Assembly: GCA_027575765.1 (NCBI GenBank)
Contig: JANBPT010000294.1
Span: forward strand, 1 to 47,088
DNA from: Tieghemiomyces parasiticus
Taxonomy: Eukaryota > Kickxellomycota > Dimargaritomycetes > Dimargaritales > Dimargaritaceae
Direction of reading: 5' to 3'
DNA: 47,088 bases
How positions within the stretch are numbered: the stretch's first letter is position 1; each line of letters starts with the position of its first letter. This document shows positions 33,077 to 44,728 of this stretch, in pieces. The translations under genes and the position numbers were made by a program. Under the pieces are notes generated by a model, which was given only the letters and a program-made list of their open reading frames with translations, ran no database searches and was not told where the DNA came from.

Positions 33077-35810
33077 ATAAGAGACTGCTTGACCGCTTCT
33101 ACTACTTACTTGGTACTCTGCGCAAGGTAGCCCGCCATCGTCCTTAATGCCTATAATGACACTACCATGCGCAAGAGGGAATGCGAAACCAATGAACAAG
33201 TGGAGCCGGTAGCGTGTTTTGGGAATTAACTGTTGAATCCACGTCCATTTGAACTTGCTGACCTCCTATCGGAACCACTTGGTAAGCTATCTCTATAGGC
33301 ATAGTAAAGTAGGCGTTGACGGCGCCGGCCGAGGCCTGGGACGCGCCCGTTTCCAAGGGGTACTTGCGTATTTGAGTTAGGAAGGGACTGGCACCAACAG
33401 GGAGAGGTCACAGTTTTCCCCGGTGTTGTCCAATGAATGAAATTCACTGAGGAAGGCGGAAAAAGGGATGCCAAGAAGTAATGGGTGCTACGCATTGTCA
33501 GGTGTTGTCTTATGTATGTGAAAAAATCAGAGTAACTTGTGAGAAGTTGGTGACCTAAAGTTAAAAGAGATCGAAGATCAGTAGTATTTCTTCTCCTACG
33601 TGACACGGCTGTTAACGGGACTGGGCTGGTGGTCACTATTACGGGGGGAAAGGAAACAGAAACAAGGAGCAAGCAAAGGTACCTAAGGTCAATCTGTACA
33701 GGGAAGTGGTTAATTCGCCCTTATTGCTTACCCAGCGATTTTATTGACTAAACTCGGTACATAGTGGGGAAAGACCAGCGAGCTGGTCGGCGGGATAAGA
33801 CCTAAAGTAAAACGAGTCAAAGGGAACAGAGGGCCTGTATACAGTAAGGGACCCCCTCTCCTGCACTCGCAATGCATTAGAGGCAATTTACAGCTCTGCA
33901 CTGGTCAACTCACTGAGGACACCCGTCCAGTTCATATAATTTCCGCCTATACATAATAAAGGTATGGTAACGCTCTCCCCCATCATGTCGAATTAGACAG
34001 CGCTGGATGATTTAGTATGGATTGATTGGCTGGTAGCGACTACGACCTGGCAGTTAGATATATCACCAATATGAACTAGAGAACTAAGTCAATCTCCGAT
34101 CGACGTTAGATGCTAAAAGCGCAACGGAAAATGGCACCATTCGAAATTATGTACTCAGTGTGGGCATTTGGCTGTTGTGTAAGATCAACGAGGGAGCGCA
34201 CACCCCTGCTCCTATCTAGCATCAGATTGTACCCTGGTGATCATGGGGCAGAAACGCTAACCACTGGCTTTGACACTTTGGCTTGCGAAGGTTGGCTAAC
34301 TTACTTATTCATCTATTTGACCCTTCTACTCGCAAGGAAGCGGTAAAGGATAATGCCCTGTTTCATCCTCACCCAGCTCTATCGATTAGTTTCAGGGCTG
34401 TTGATGGTTGACTCCTAATGAATCCCTCAGATGATAACCGTTCGGGCAGATCCACCAGATTGGTAGGAGGATATCAGGTTATGTGTGACGTCTGCATTGC
34501 TAGAGCTCTCTGACTATCTTTAAGGAATCCTCGAGGCATTCGTATACGTTACCTCTCCCGTCGGTAATGTACAGCCGGGTTGAGTATAGTGGCCTGCGCA
34601 TTACCACTTACGTCCAACTGGAGAGTATTTCGCTTCTCCTTTGCTGCTGATCTCATGTATGAAGCAGTTTTTTATGCAATCATTCATCCCCTTACCGTCC
34701 ATGCCTTAGCAATACTAATCGTCGTAATACGGCGTCTGTATTTCCTTCTCGTGCGCAACTCATCTAGCAAATGACGTTGGGGGAACTTGTCAACTCATCT
34801 CCTATTCGATCTCGAACTGGCATACCACCCCTTGGTATAGATGTGCGAGTGGGTGTAGGTACCAGCTGGTTGTTGAGTAAGGCCTAAGGGCTGAAGCGGT
34901 GTTCAACTATAGCGTAACTTGAAGCCCCTTGACGACGTATATGGACCGAAGACTCAGTTCCATAGTGCGCCCCCGCATTGCCAGCACAGCTATATGCATA
35001 GGATTTACGTGTAATTCCACCTTACGATCAACCACCGATGAGTTTAGATTTGGCTAACTGAGACTCCATTTTCTCTGTATTCCGGATCTTCAAGTGGCAG
35101 TCGGCTCTCAGCATTCGTTTTATGAACCTGCACAATTGTTATGTTAACCTGCCGGGGGGGGGAGGGACTACGTCCCTGCAAATCATACCTCACTGCCTTG
35201 TCATATAACGATGTACGAAACGATCCATGTCGGACTTGACCATTTTTACAGCGGTGGATCTTTTTTACTTTCGGTCGAGTGTAACTGAAGCTAAGGATAG
35301 GCTAAGTCACCGCCCTTAGTCGAACAGTGACACTACGGATGCGCAGCACATAGCTCACATTCCGTATCAGTGAGATTTGAGGGAAGTGAGATCAGCCACA
35401 CATTTTTTATAAATTAAAACCTAGTCAGGGAGATAAGGGTGCATAATTCAATGGAGCGCTGACAGAGCCTTCGATAGATTTGTATAGAGGGGTTAGTTTC
35501 CCATCTTCAGGCTGGCAGATTAGGGCGGGCAGCCAAATTAGATGAATGCGTCAAGGTCAAGTGGGTTATCTCCCCCACCTACCCTGATTGCACCACCATT
35601 ATTGTCTGCCGTCTGGCAGGCTACTGCCTGCGGAATATAAATACGCTGCTTTGGCTTAACTATACTCATCATATTCACTTACCCTCGACGCCTCAACGTT
35701 TCCACTAACTAGCTTGTGCGGCGTGGTTCTCCGTATACCTACGTACGCCCGTTATTCACCCAGTTAGAGGAAACCACGAACGAATTCTCCCGCTGCCTTA
35801 ATCCGTTATC
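33077..35810. other. 2.7 kb gene-poor gap
   Basis: No gene is firm. A minus-strand stretch around 33240-33350 has GC-rich third positions and reads ASAGAVNAYFTMPIEIAYQ, but I could not extend it into a gene. Open frames at 34110-34346 and 34580-34774 (+) have AT-rich, chance-like composition. A short G tract occurs at 35153-35162. Confidence 0.45.
35636..35643 (+). promoter_or_regulatory. TATA box of the chitin-binding gene
   Basis: TATAAATA lies about 170 bases ahead of the start codon, in a suitable place for a core promoter. Confidence 0.6.
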
Positions 35811-36877
35811 ATGGTCCGCGCTGTCTGGCTGCTGGCTCTGGTGGCTTTAGCTACCCCCGTCTTCATTGCTGCTCAAGGCCCTCTGCCTGGTGGTGGTAAG
35901 TAACTCGAATCCCATAAATGACGAATGCACTCTGCAGTTTTCCTTACAACGGCGCTGAAATGCCATGTTTAGCTATTCTCTGGACAGACTCATCGCCAGG
36001 AGGCTTCTTAATGGACCATGGCACCTCATGCTATAAAGCCTGAGCACAAGACCTGAAAATCTAACACGTGACATATTCTATCACACCATGCCTCCATTAC
36101 TCCGCCAACGCCCCGCGGTTAGCCTGTGCCGTCAATTCTCCATGCGTCTTGGGTCAGTGCTGCTCAAAGTACGGCTACTGTGGTACCACTGCGGAATTTT
36201 GTGGCGCGGGTTGCCAGAGCGGCCCCTGCATTGGTCAACCCCAATCTTCCACCTCCGCTTCTTCGTCAATGACGCTGCCCGCAACGTCCAGCTCCTCAGC
36301 CGCCAATCCTCCTGCATCGACTAATGTGTCCACCGACGGTACTTGCAAGGCGGGAGTGGTCTGTCCTAACAACCAGTGCTGTTCAAAATATGGCTACTGT
36401 GGTACCAGTTCAAACCATTGTGGCACCGGATGCATTAACGGTCCTTGCATTGGCAAACCCTCGTCGTCGGTGGCGGCCCCGACCAGCTCGAACTCCATGA
36501 CGGGGTCCCTTTCGGCCTCGAGCACATCCCAAGCCCCGTCCCCAACCAATATCTCCACCGACGGTACTTGCAAGGTGGGAGTGGTTTGTCCTAACAACCA
36601 GTGCTGTTCAAAGTATGGCTACTGTGGTACCGGTTCGAACCACTGTGGCACCGGATGCATTAACGGTCCCTGCGAAGGTAAGCCGACCGCCTCGGCCTCG
36701 CCTTCAGCGTCCGTGTCGCCGACGGCTGCATCAAGCACTAATGGTAGTAATGGGGGGACCCTACCGACTAACGTAAGCACTGACGGAACCTGCAGCACAA
36801 CCAGGGTCTGCCCTGCTGGCCAATGCTGCTCGCAGTTCGGATACTGCGGGACCGGTTTACAGTACTGCGGTAAATAG
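35811..36877 (+). CDS. Secreted protein with hevein-type chitin-binding modules
   Basis: Two exons (35811-35895 and 36123-36877) give 279 residues. Residues 1-22 form a clear signal peptide (MVRAVWLLALVALATPVFIAA). Four ChtBD1 modules follow, each with the cysteine pattern C-x-QCCSKYGYCG, separated by Ser/Thr/Ala/Pro linkers likely to be O-glycosylated. Modules 1-3 are complete and carry the GYCG aromatic region that stacks on N-acetylglucosamine. The fourth stops at QYCGK and lacks the final GC-xx-GPC cysteines. No catalytic domain is present, so this is a chitin-binding cell-wall or protective protein, not a chitinase. Modules 2 and 3 are nearly identical in DNA. The split codon G|CC links a signal-peptide exon to the first module. 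A TATA box precedes it. Confidence 0.9.
36329..36673 (+). repeat. Tandem 120-bp duplication, ChtBD1 modules 2 and 3
   Basis: Units 36329-36448 and 36554-36673 differ at 7 of 120 bases. Five differences are silent and two change residues (A to V and S to G). The linker between them is unrelated in sequence. This indicates recent duplication or gene conversion within the gene. Confidence 0.9.
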
Positions 36878-37551
36878 GCTGATCCTTGGTCAATGTTGAC
36901 TGTGATCCGTACCTCATCATTGGACACGGGATACCTCTCTATATAACCCAGCTCATAGCCGCCGTTTCCTTCACAGCTGGCGGTTATAGAACTGTTCACT
37001 AAGATTATATTTTATACAGCGGCTGATCAGTATATACTTTTGTGCAGTCTCATACGATAAAGTCCCTACACCTTGCTTGTCAAAGTAATAAGTCTGCTTC
37101 GATGGTTGGATGAACTATGCAAAGTCCTTAGGCGATAATAGTCCTTTATTATCGCCGAACACAATACCAACAGAACTAGTGGAAGAGTAGGCTTGATTCC
37201 CCTCCCCATTCCCTGCCCAACTTTTACAAGAAATTAACCCGGTCCCCTAGGGAAACGAGTACACGTAGGAGCAATCCTGCCAGCTCTGTTGAGCCACCGT
37301 ATACCTACCCTTCCCCTGTCTGGTCACAGAAAGGTACGGAAACACGTCCAAGGGCTTCGCGGGTCAAATCCCAGTCTTATGAAGAAACCTTCCCTCGGTC
37401 TATAGTCTTGTTCCTTGATCGTCCTGGTAAGTGCTTTACTATCAAAATAGCGTTCCGGTATTCACAGCCAATTATTTGATCACTGCAATTGACTATTCGG
37501 AGCCCTCGACCGCAGTATGACTGATACCATTCGTCACCTCTGCCGCGCCAA
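36878..37551. other. Convergent intergenic region
   Basis: 674 bases between the chitin-binding gene and TRAPPC11 stop codons. It is AT-richer than the genes. I tested it for a missing last exon of the chitin-binding gene: splicing from GTAAAT at 36872 to AGs near 36976 or 37020 gives no chitin-binding cysteines. Confidence 0.6.
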
Positions 37552-40500
37552 TCATGACGGTTGCACGTAAACTCGAGGTCGACTAGTCACTTCTGGCCGC
37601 GGCGGCAGACCGGGTGACAGCGGTGTGGACTGTTCAAGCATACCGGCGCTACTTCCGGGGCGGGCTGGGACCGGAGGTGCACCGGTACTTAAACTGTCCC
37701 GACGACCGGCACCACCACCATTACTACCACTATTCGGCCCACGGCGAAGCTCACTGACGGTCTGCCGCATAGCCGGTGACGTCGGTGCCAGTGAGTGAGG
37801 CTTATCAAACCCTGGACGAGGGTAGTTTGACGACCCGAAGGAGTTGTGACGACCCGTTGTGGTTATAGTTGACTGGTGCAGTAGGGAGGGCGAGCGAGGT
37901 TCGCTGGGGCTGCCTGATCTAGCGGTGGATGAGGCCTCAGCTGATACACGGGGTAGGCTCGCGGTTAGGGAGTTGATGCGTCGGCGTTGCACAATGGCCG
38001 AGGCCACGGGCAGGTCTAGCCAGCCACTATGAGAGGGTAGCGGGGTACACCGGACGATGTGCTCAATCGTCTCCCCCGCGGAAATTTGGTAACGCGGGTC
38101 AGCGGGACCAAACCAGGTGAGACCAGTGCCACCCGTCAGCTGTAGCACTACATTGTCGGTGTGCGCGCCATGGTTGGTGATATGGTAGGTCACGTTAAAC
38201 GGGCTGCCCGGCCGGGTCATTGGGGCACACTCGGTGCGGATGCGAATCCCTGTGGCGAGTAAGTCGGTCAGGTTGACGGGGAGTTCCGTCGTAGTCCATG
38301 TACGAGCGGCGTAGTCCGTACTCTGGCTGTGCTTGTTGCAGGCATCACTGACCGGAAGCCCCTGCCACCGAGCGCGGCGCCATTTGATCTGGACAGTGCC
38401 GAAACGGGCAAAGCGGTCCGGAGCGCGACGTGCAGGTGATGTGTCGAGGACTCTGGCAGGATCGCTCACGAGGAAGGTATGGGTCTCGTGGCGGCTGGTC
38501 GCAATTGTCCGCGCGGACGACTGAGAAGAATTGGTGCCAGCTATCCGGGCGAAACTGGACCACGTTACCTGGGCTGGTGGCGCAGAATCACTCGATTGTG
38601 GGACTAGCATTAGGTCCTGGCACGCCAGTTCGACGGTTCCGGTGTTGCGGAGTTGTGCAGTCAGCAGGTACCGGTGGGGTCCGGTCGGGGATGAGGAGCC
38701 AACTTCAGTGTCGCCGTCAAGGGATAGGGCCGGAGGGGTGGCCATTGGGCAACATGTAACATAAGCGGCGAGCGGCTCCACCACTGGTAATTCGAACCCA
38801 AGCTGAACCTCACGTGGGGCATCCGCGTCAGCCCCGACGTCATACTTAAAGGTGAGCTTCATAGTCATAACCTCTGCCGCGGTAGATCCACTCAGGTAGG
38901 CCACAACGGTGTGTGTAGCGGTAGCGTCAAGGGTGCCGTCCATAGGCACGTCAAATGTAACTGTCCGTGCTAGGCCGGTTGGTTTCGGGTTCTTCCCCCC
39001 GGTCGTCTCATCTGTGGGCACCTCGTCGCGCGTCAGCGTGGCCCGTGGATCCACCGAGTGTAGGGCCAAGGTTAATCTACCCCGAATGGACTCCGCCTCC
39101 CCGTTCGTTATAGTGACGGCGAGGGCAAACTTTTCCCGGGCCAGGATGGGACCATCCTCAGCATTGTAGGCCAGTGTGGCCCGAGGCGTAGGCGAGGCGA
39201 CACTGAGCCGGTGGGTGGGACCGCGGTAGCTGAGGTCCACCCAACGTGGATCCCGCTCGAGCGTGTCTGTCATGGTACGGAACCAGCGGGGCCGGTCAAA
39301 CCGGCCAAATCCAAACACGTTACGCGATAGCACGCCCCACCACGCGCTGCGGGTGGCGTAAGGGTCGTTGTCCGCGAGTGAGGTAGAGCGCGGGACGGAT
39401 TCGTCAAACCTGTAGTGAAGCTCGAGAGTACGGTGTACGGTGCCCAGTTCCAGCACCACGCGTCGGAAACCGAACTCGCCAGCCGAGATGGGGCGGATCT
39501 GACCTTCGAAGACCTTACACGTTCGCTCACTCAGGGTTAAATCGCGGATGGTTGGCCCGGTCTCAGAAGCCACGCGCTGCCAGTCCACCGTCCACGGTTC
39601 GACGGGGCCTGGTGTGCCGTACAGAGGCTCAGTAGCCACGGTGTGCCGGGTTCGCTCTTCGTTTGGGCCGGCCTCTGCGTCTTCCCCCGCCGTCTTCCCG
39701 TGCCGGAGGACCACGTTGTATTCCGGTTGGTCAAATTCGAATCGGACCACGTTGAGGGTGAGTGGAGTAGTGAGGGCTCCGTCGGAAGCTACCAAGACAA
39801 CTTGGTACGGTACCGCGGACGCGGCCCGGTTGGCCGTAGTCCGCACGCATCGGAACTGAACATGACAGGTCACGAAGGGGTGAATGGCGTTCATGTCGAC
39901 TACCACGGGGGGCTCGCCGGCCGGGGCGACGGCGGCGCTTCCGTCTCGCTTGGTATCTTTCTCTTCGTCATCTTGCGGGGTGCTGGCCGGAACCTGGACT
40001 GCCGGACGATCCAGTACCCGCTGCAGCTCGGCCTGATACTCGGCACCCTCTTCGGGACTAGTGGTGACGTTGGGAGCCATCAACTCGACCAACAGGCGGA
40101 TCACGCCGGCCCAGCTGTCGGTCTCGATCGCGCAGTGTAGGGACCAGCGAAGGGTGGAGGTGAGGATGGCGGACCACTGCTCGCGGCGGTATGTCTTGGC
40201 GATCCGCTCAAAGAACTTGGCGGCCATGGCGTAGTTTCCTGCTTCAAAGTACGTCTCGGCGATCTCGCTGGCCATGTACAGGGTATTGCGCACACTGCGG
40301 TATCGTTTGAATCCCTCATAGGCGTGGGTCAGTAGGTTGATGGTGGCCTGGCAGAACTGGTCGGGCGTTCGTTCACGAAGCGGGAGGAGGTAGTTTTGTA
40401 GGTATAGCCGTGGAACCATCCCGTCCGGGACATTCGACCCCGGTGCGCTAGCAGCATCGGCCAGTAGGGTCTCTCGCTCCTCTGCGAACCGACGGCGGTG

Positions 40501-42326
40501 TTGAGCGCTGCAGAGCGCGGCGGCGTGGTAATGGAACCCCGGGTGCTGGAGTACTGTGGCCGGGTTGACCCCCGCCGTCTCATCCTCGACGCCAGATGGC
40601 GCGCTGCTTGTCCGGTCTAGACCGAACCCGCCAGGCAGCCGGAACTCGGTGCCAAGGGCCGAGAGAGTGGATGGGGTGCGCGTCAGGGCCGGCAGGCGGG
40701 CCTCCGGGAGCGGGAACGTGAGCCCGTGCTTGGAACCAATATCGAGCAGGACCGCCAGATTTTGGTGCTGAGAGGTCATCCACCGCCAGTAGTAGCTGGT
40801 ATCGTCACCGTACCCGGACGTGCTAAGCAGGGAGGAGAAGGCGTTGATGTGCCCCGTGAAAAGTTCGCAGCAGGCGGCCGGGGCGTCCAGGTAGAGGTAC
40901 AGCTTGCACATCTTCCACGCCAGACTGTCCAGAAGATTCTTGCCCTCCTCCCATCGCCGCGTGAACATTTGTAACGACGGCAGTTCTGAGAAGCCGGTCA
41001 GGGCAATTTGGTGCAGGAACTCAATCAGTTCCGTGTAGGCCGTGTAGTAGTGTTTAAGAGCGTTGGTCATGTCCTGGCGTAGCTCGGCGAATGTGGCCAG
41101 TTTGAACTGATAGCGCACTTTCCAACCGAGGGCTGGGAGACCGTGGGCGTCGATTTGTTTACCTTCGGCGGGCGGCGATGGCAGCGCGGGAGCAGGGGTG
41201 GGATCAGCCGTCGCATCGGCCAGCGGGTGGGCTGTTAGACTTGGGGTGGCGGCCCTTGCGGGGGTGGCCGCACCCGTCACAGGGGAGGAGGCCGGAGCAG
41301 GTAGAACTAGTTTGGCAGCTTTACGGCTGACCTGCTTCGCCAGCTCGCGGTAGTAACCCATGGCGTGGTCCAGCAGGACACGAGCCAGAGTATTGACCTG
41401 TTCCTCGAGTTGGGCGGGCGTGACGGGGCGGAGGACGGTGAAGGCATGACGACCGTCCAGTTGCCCCTTCTTGCGAATGGTGGTGACGCGGTCCTCAGTA
41501 CCCGGTTGGTCGCAATCGTGCTGGTCCAGAATGAGGAACGCGGCGTAACGGACCCCGCGGATCCGGGCGAGCCGCTGGTTGTAAAGTAGGTCAGTGGCGA
41601 TCCGGTCGTCTGCCAACGAGTCGGTTGGGCTCTCCGGGCCGCTGTCACTCCCGTAGTACCGCAAGTCGTGGAACGAGATCAAGACGGATGGGTATGTCTG
41701 GTGGTGGCGGAGGGCCCACTGTGGTGACACCAGGCCGTCCGGGTGCAGCGGCGACTCCGGATTGAGCGGGGACAGGCCCGAGTGGCGCGCACTGGAACTG
41801 GCCAGGGCGCTCTCAATAGCGCTTAGGCTCTGCCCGGGTTGGTAGCGTAGTTTGGAGGATATGTATTGGCCCTAGATGGTTGCAAGCGGGGTAGGAGGGG
41901 TTGGGTGGTTGAGACGACATGACAACGGGTATCGGTGAGTGCGCGGGGGGGATACTCCTTAACCGTAGTCCATAGTCCTGAGGGTAACGCTATTAGGACC
42001 CGCTGCGCACCAACGGGACGTTAACCAGGCGCTAGCCTTACCTCATACACAGTAACGGAGGCGAACCCTCGTAGGTTTTCGCGGGCGTTGAAGGTGTCCC
42101 AGTAGGCATCGAGCGGGTACTTAGACAGTAACTTGACCACCTGGTTACGGATGCCCAGGGCGTACGGGGCCAATGCGGGCCGCTTAGGGACGGGAGCCTC
42201 AGGGGCCAAGGCCGCACCACCGTTTTTGCTGGTCACCGCGGGGGGCGCCGGCTGGGCCTCGGTGGGTTCAAGTACCCCCAGGAGCGGGTAGTGGTGGAGT
42301 AGAAAAGGTTTCGGTAGGGTGTCCAT
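37552..42326 (-). CDS. TRAPP complex subunit 11 (foie gras/Gryzun family)
   Basis: Two minus-strand exons (42326-42042 and 41871-37552) encode 1534 residues; human TRAPPC11 has 1133. The foie gras domain shows WKVRYQFKLATFAELRQDM and NALKHYYTAYTEL (about residues 345-370), GFHYHAAALCSAQHRRRF, and YMASEIAETYFEAGNYAMAAKFFERIAKTYRREQW written here in parts: AETYFEAGNYAMAAKFF and RIAKTYRREQWSAIL. The C-terminal half has Ig-like beta-rich segments and a Gryzun-type end (FNVTYHITNHGAHTDNVVL). The last 130 or so residues are Ser/Pro-rich with PPVPARP and GLPPRPEV. TRAPPC11 belongs to TRAPP complexes acting in ER-Golgi traffic and autophagy as a Rab1/Ypt1 GEF assembly; filamentous fungi have it, budding yeast does not. 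The start is the ATG in GCCATGG context. The intron is 170 nt and phase 0, and its acceptor follows an in-frame TAG that excludes read-through. Confidence 0.93.
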
Positions 42327-43125
42327 GGCGCCGATGGAAGAAGAGCTAAGGTAAGGCCAATGGGGCTCGGCGAGAGATGCGGAGATGGGGATAGGCACGG
42401 TCTACACCTGGAGGGCAGGTAAGTGTGAGCAAAGAGCGCTAAGTAGTAGGGGCCAGGTGGGCACAGTGCCGTGGCGGATGTTAGCCGGTCATCGGGGGAG
42501 GGGGATAGGACTTTTGGTTTTGTAGGGATCGGCGGGGGGGGAGTGGATGTCCTAGAGCGTGGACGTGGACTGAACGGGCGAAACTACCAGGTGGCTCGAG
42601 ACTGGGGAACATCCCCCAGTCACTTTACACTTCCTACTTTGGGAACCTGGGCCCGACAGCCCGTTTGGCCCTGCGTCAAACCCGAACGACGTGCTGTCGT
42701 CTGAGATTGCGGGCTCTCAATGGCAGCTGAGTTCTACAGTTGGGCTGAGCGCCAGTACACCTGAAAGCTTTAATGCGCCTGGTGGTCGCGTAGGCTTGGG
42801 GAGGGTACAGTGTCGTCCTGTAAGCTGCCGATCGAGGCGCCCCCCCCCCGGCCGTACCATAGACTGCCATTATTTTGCTGTGATACATCGCAGCACGCCC
42901 GGAAATCCCGGAAACCCAGCCAAGGCCAATGACGCTGCACCAGCGACCAGTAAAAGCCTGATGCAGGTGGGTGCGCCCTATACTGCGTAGCGCGCTTGCC
43001 GCGGCAGATACACATCTTTATCACACCTAATATCGAACCGTGAATTTAATAGCTAACGATAATCGTATGGGTGCATATTGCACAGCAACCGGGGAAGGCC
43101 CAGGAGGCTGGATCCGGCCTTGCCT
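42327..43125 (-). promoter_or_regulatory. Kinase 3' region and TRAPPC11 promoter
   Basis: 799 bases between two tandem minus-strand genes. C/T-rich on the minus strand near 42440-42560. A C10 tract at about 42840-42849 stands out. Small open frames on both strands are not conserved. Confidence 0.45.
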
Positions 43126-44091
43126 TTAGAAGAACCCGTTGAGGTTGGACGGTAGGGCGGTGCCGGGGAAGTATACATTGTAATTGGATTGCTGGGCGAG
43201 GAGCTCGTTGAAGTACGGGTGGCTGAGAGCGTCCTTGGCCTTCATTCGCATGGAGGGTTCGTAGCGCAGGAGCCGGGACAGGAGGTCGAGAGCCAGCGGG
43301 TCCATCATGGGTAGGACCTCCTGAAGCCGGACGGGCTGGTGCGGGGTGAACGTTTTGCCCTGGACGTTGGGAAGCTCGGCCATGAGGGGCCAGCTGGTGA
43401 CGGTGGGGGTACCAAGGACCCGGAAGATGCGGTTGATCTGGTCGTCAACGTTATTACCAGGGAACAGCGGACGGCCCGTGTACATCTCGGCGAAGATACA
43501 GCCCACCGACCACATGTCGATGGTAGTGTCGTAATTCTTGGAGCCCAACAGGACGTCAGGGGCCCGGTACCACAAGGTAACCACCTCGTTGGAGAAGGTG
43601 GTGACGGGGATACCGGTACTACGCGCCAAGCCAAAGTCAGCCAGCTTAAGTACGCCGTTTGCGCTGATGAGCAGGTTCTGTGGCTTGAGGTCCCGGTGCA
43701 GCACGCGCCGGTCGTGGCAAAAGGCCAGGCCCTGTAGCAGATGGTACAGGAACTGCCGGATGGTCATGGGGCTGAGGGCGCCGGTGCCGGGGGCCCCCAT
43801 GGTGTCCATATACTTCTTGAGGTCCTTGTCCATGAACTCAAACACCATGACCAGGTTGTTTTCGGTCTGTTCGACGTGCAGCAGGCGCACGATGTTCTCG
43901 TGGCGAAGTTCCTTCATGAGCGCAATCTCGCGTACCGCCGTCGATGGCGTTCCTTCCTCCGGGTCGTAGTGGATGTCTTTAAGGGCCACGATGGCACCGG
44001 TTTGCGTGTCCTCGCCCTTAAAAACGGTGGCATAAGTACCCTCGCCCAGTTTGTCGGACCGCTTGTAGCGGCTGGCGGAAAGGTTGGCCAT
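43126..44091 (-). CDS. Cyclin-dependent kinase, Pho85/CDK5 type
   Basis: Intronless, 321 residues, a complete kinase domain. It has [11 protein letters not shown] at 16-26, ATP-binding K38, a PSTAVRE cyclin-binding helix (49-55), the catalytic D134 in HRDLKPQN, D152 in DFG, and [11 protein letters not shown]. The activation segment [17 protein letters not shown] carries Ser167 where Pho85 and CDK5 have Ser, rather than the Thr of CDK1. [13 protein letters not shown] is also a Pho85 feature. Pho85 kinases pair with several cyclins and control phosphate response, glycogen, polarity and cell cycle. Tyr20 corresponds to the inhibitory-site tyrosine. The first methionine of the conserved domain, in GCCATGG context, is chosen. 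The frame stays open upstream to 44346 but lacks kinase similarity and an ATG there. Codon use is strongly C/G-ending. Confidence 0.96.
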   Translation of the reverse strand: MANLSASRYKRSDKLGEGTYATVFKGEDTQTGAIVALKDIHYDPEEGTPSTAVREIALMKELRHENIVRLLHVEQTENNLVMVFEFMDKDLKKYMDTMGAPGTGALSPMTIRQFLYHLLQGLAFCHDRRVLHRDLKPQNLLISANGVLKLADFGLARSTGIPVTTFSNEVVTLWYRAPDVLLGSKNYDTTIDMWSVGCIFAEMYTGRPLFPGNNVDDQINRIFRVLGTPTVTSWPLMAELPNVQGKTFTPHQPVRLQEVLPMMDPLALDLLSRLLRYEPSMRMKAKDALSHPYFNELLAQQSNYNVYFPGTALPSNLNGFF

Positions 44092-44728
44092 GGCAGGCAA
44101 GACGCGTGATGCGGGGGAGAGGGGACGCGGCGGACTTTGGAAAATAGAAATAGGGGTCGCCGTATGGAGGCAGGGGAATGCGTGGGTGTAGTAGAGTACC
44201 AGGTAAAGGCTGGACCGGCCTTGGGCTGATAACAGTCCGACCGATAGAGATGAGCGATGACCGGGTGACACGGAAAGTGACCCGTGAACCTCACCAGCGG
44301 CGCGCCCCAGCCCCTCGCCAACCGTCCGACTGAAGTTGGGGACCACCTACAGAGCGCAAGTGGGCCTACCCAGCGGCCCAGCAGTAATCCCAATAAGGCG
44401 TAACAAGGGGGGAGTATCAGAAGGCCAAGCAGCAGCGTAGCCCTGGAATGATGATGCTTCGTTTCTGTCGCAGCGGTCTTCCGTGCGACTGTGCCCCAAA
44501 CCGGTGAGAGAATGACTGCGTTTAGGGCGGGCATTGCAAGCTTGGCAGCTGAGACCGCGAATCGCACGGCATACTAATGTCGCTGCCCAGTGGCATTCGC
44601 ACCTACTCTATGCAGCAAGGGCCAGCATAGCCTAGCGTGAAACCTTAAACCTACCACCAGCCGATTCCTCCCTTCATGTCCCCCATTCCCCCCAACACGC
44701 ACCGTGTACCCGAATCTCCCCCTCTACC
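44092..44728. promoter_or_regulatory. Divergent promoter, kinase (-) and Coq11-like gene (+)
   Basis: 637 bases between start codons. C/T-rich on both outward strands close to the genes. No TATA box was seen. The open frame running over 43914-44567 (minus) is mostly a shadow of the kinase gene. Confidence 0.5.

Noticed and set aside
36878..37040. Missing last exon of the chitin-binding gene
   Set aside because: Candidate acceptors give peptides without the required cysteines and stop within a few residues.
43914..44567. Minus frame of 217 codons
   Set aside because: It overlaps the start of the kinase gene in another frame and has no recognisable domain.
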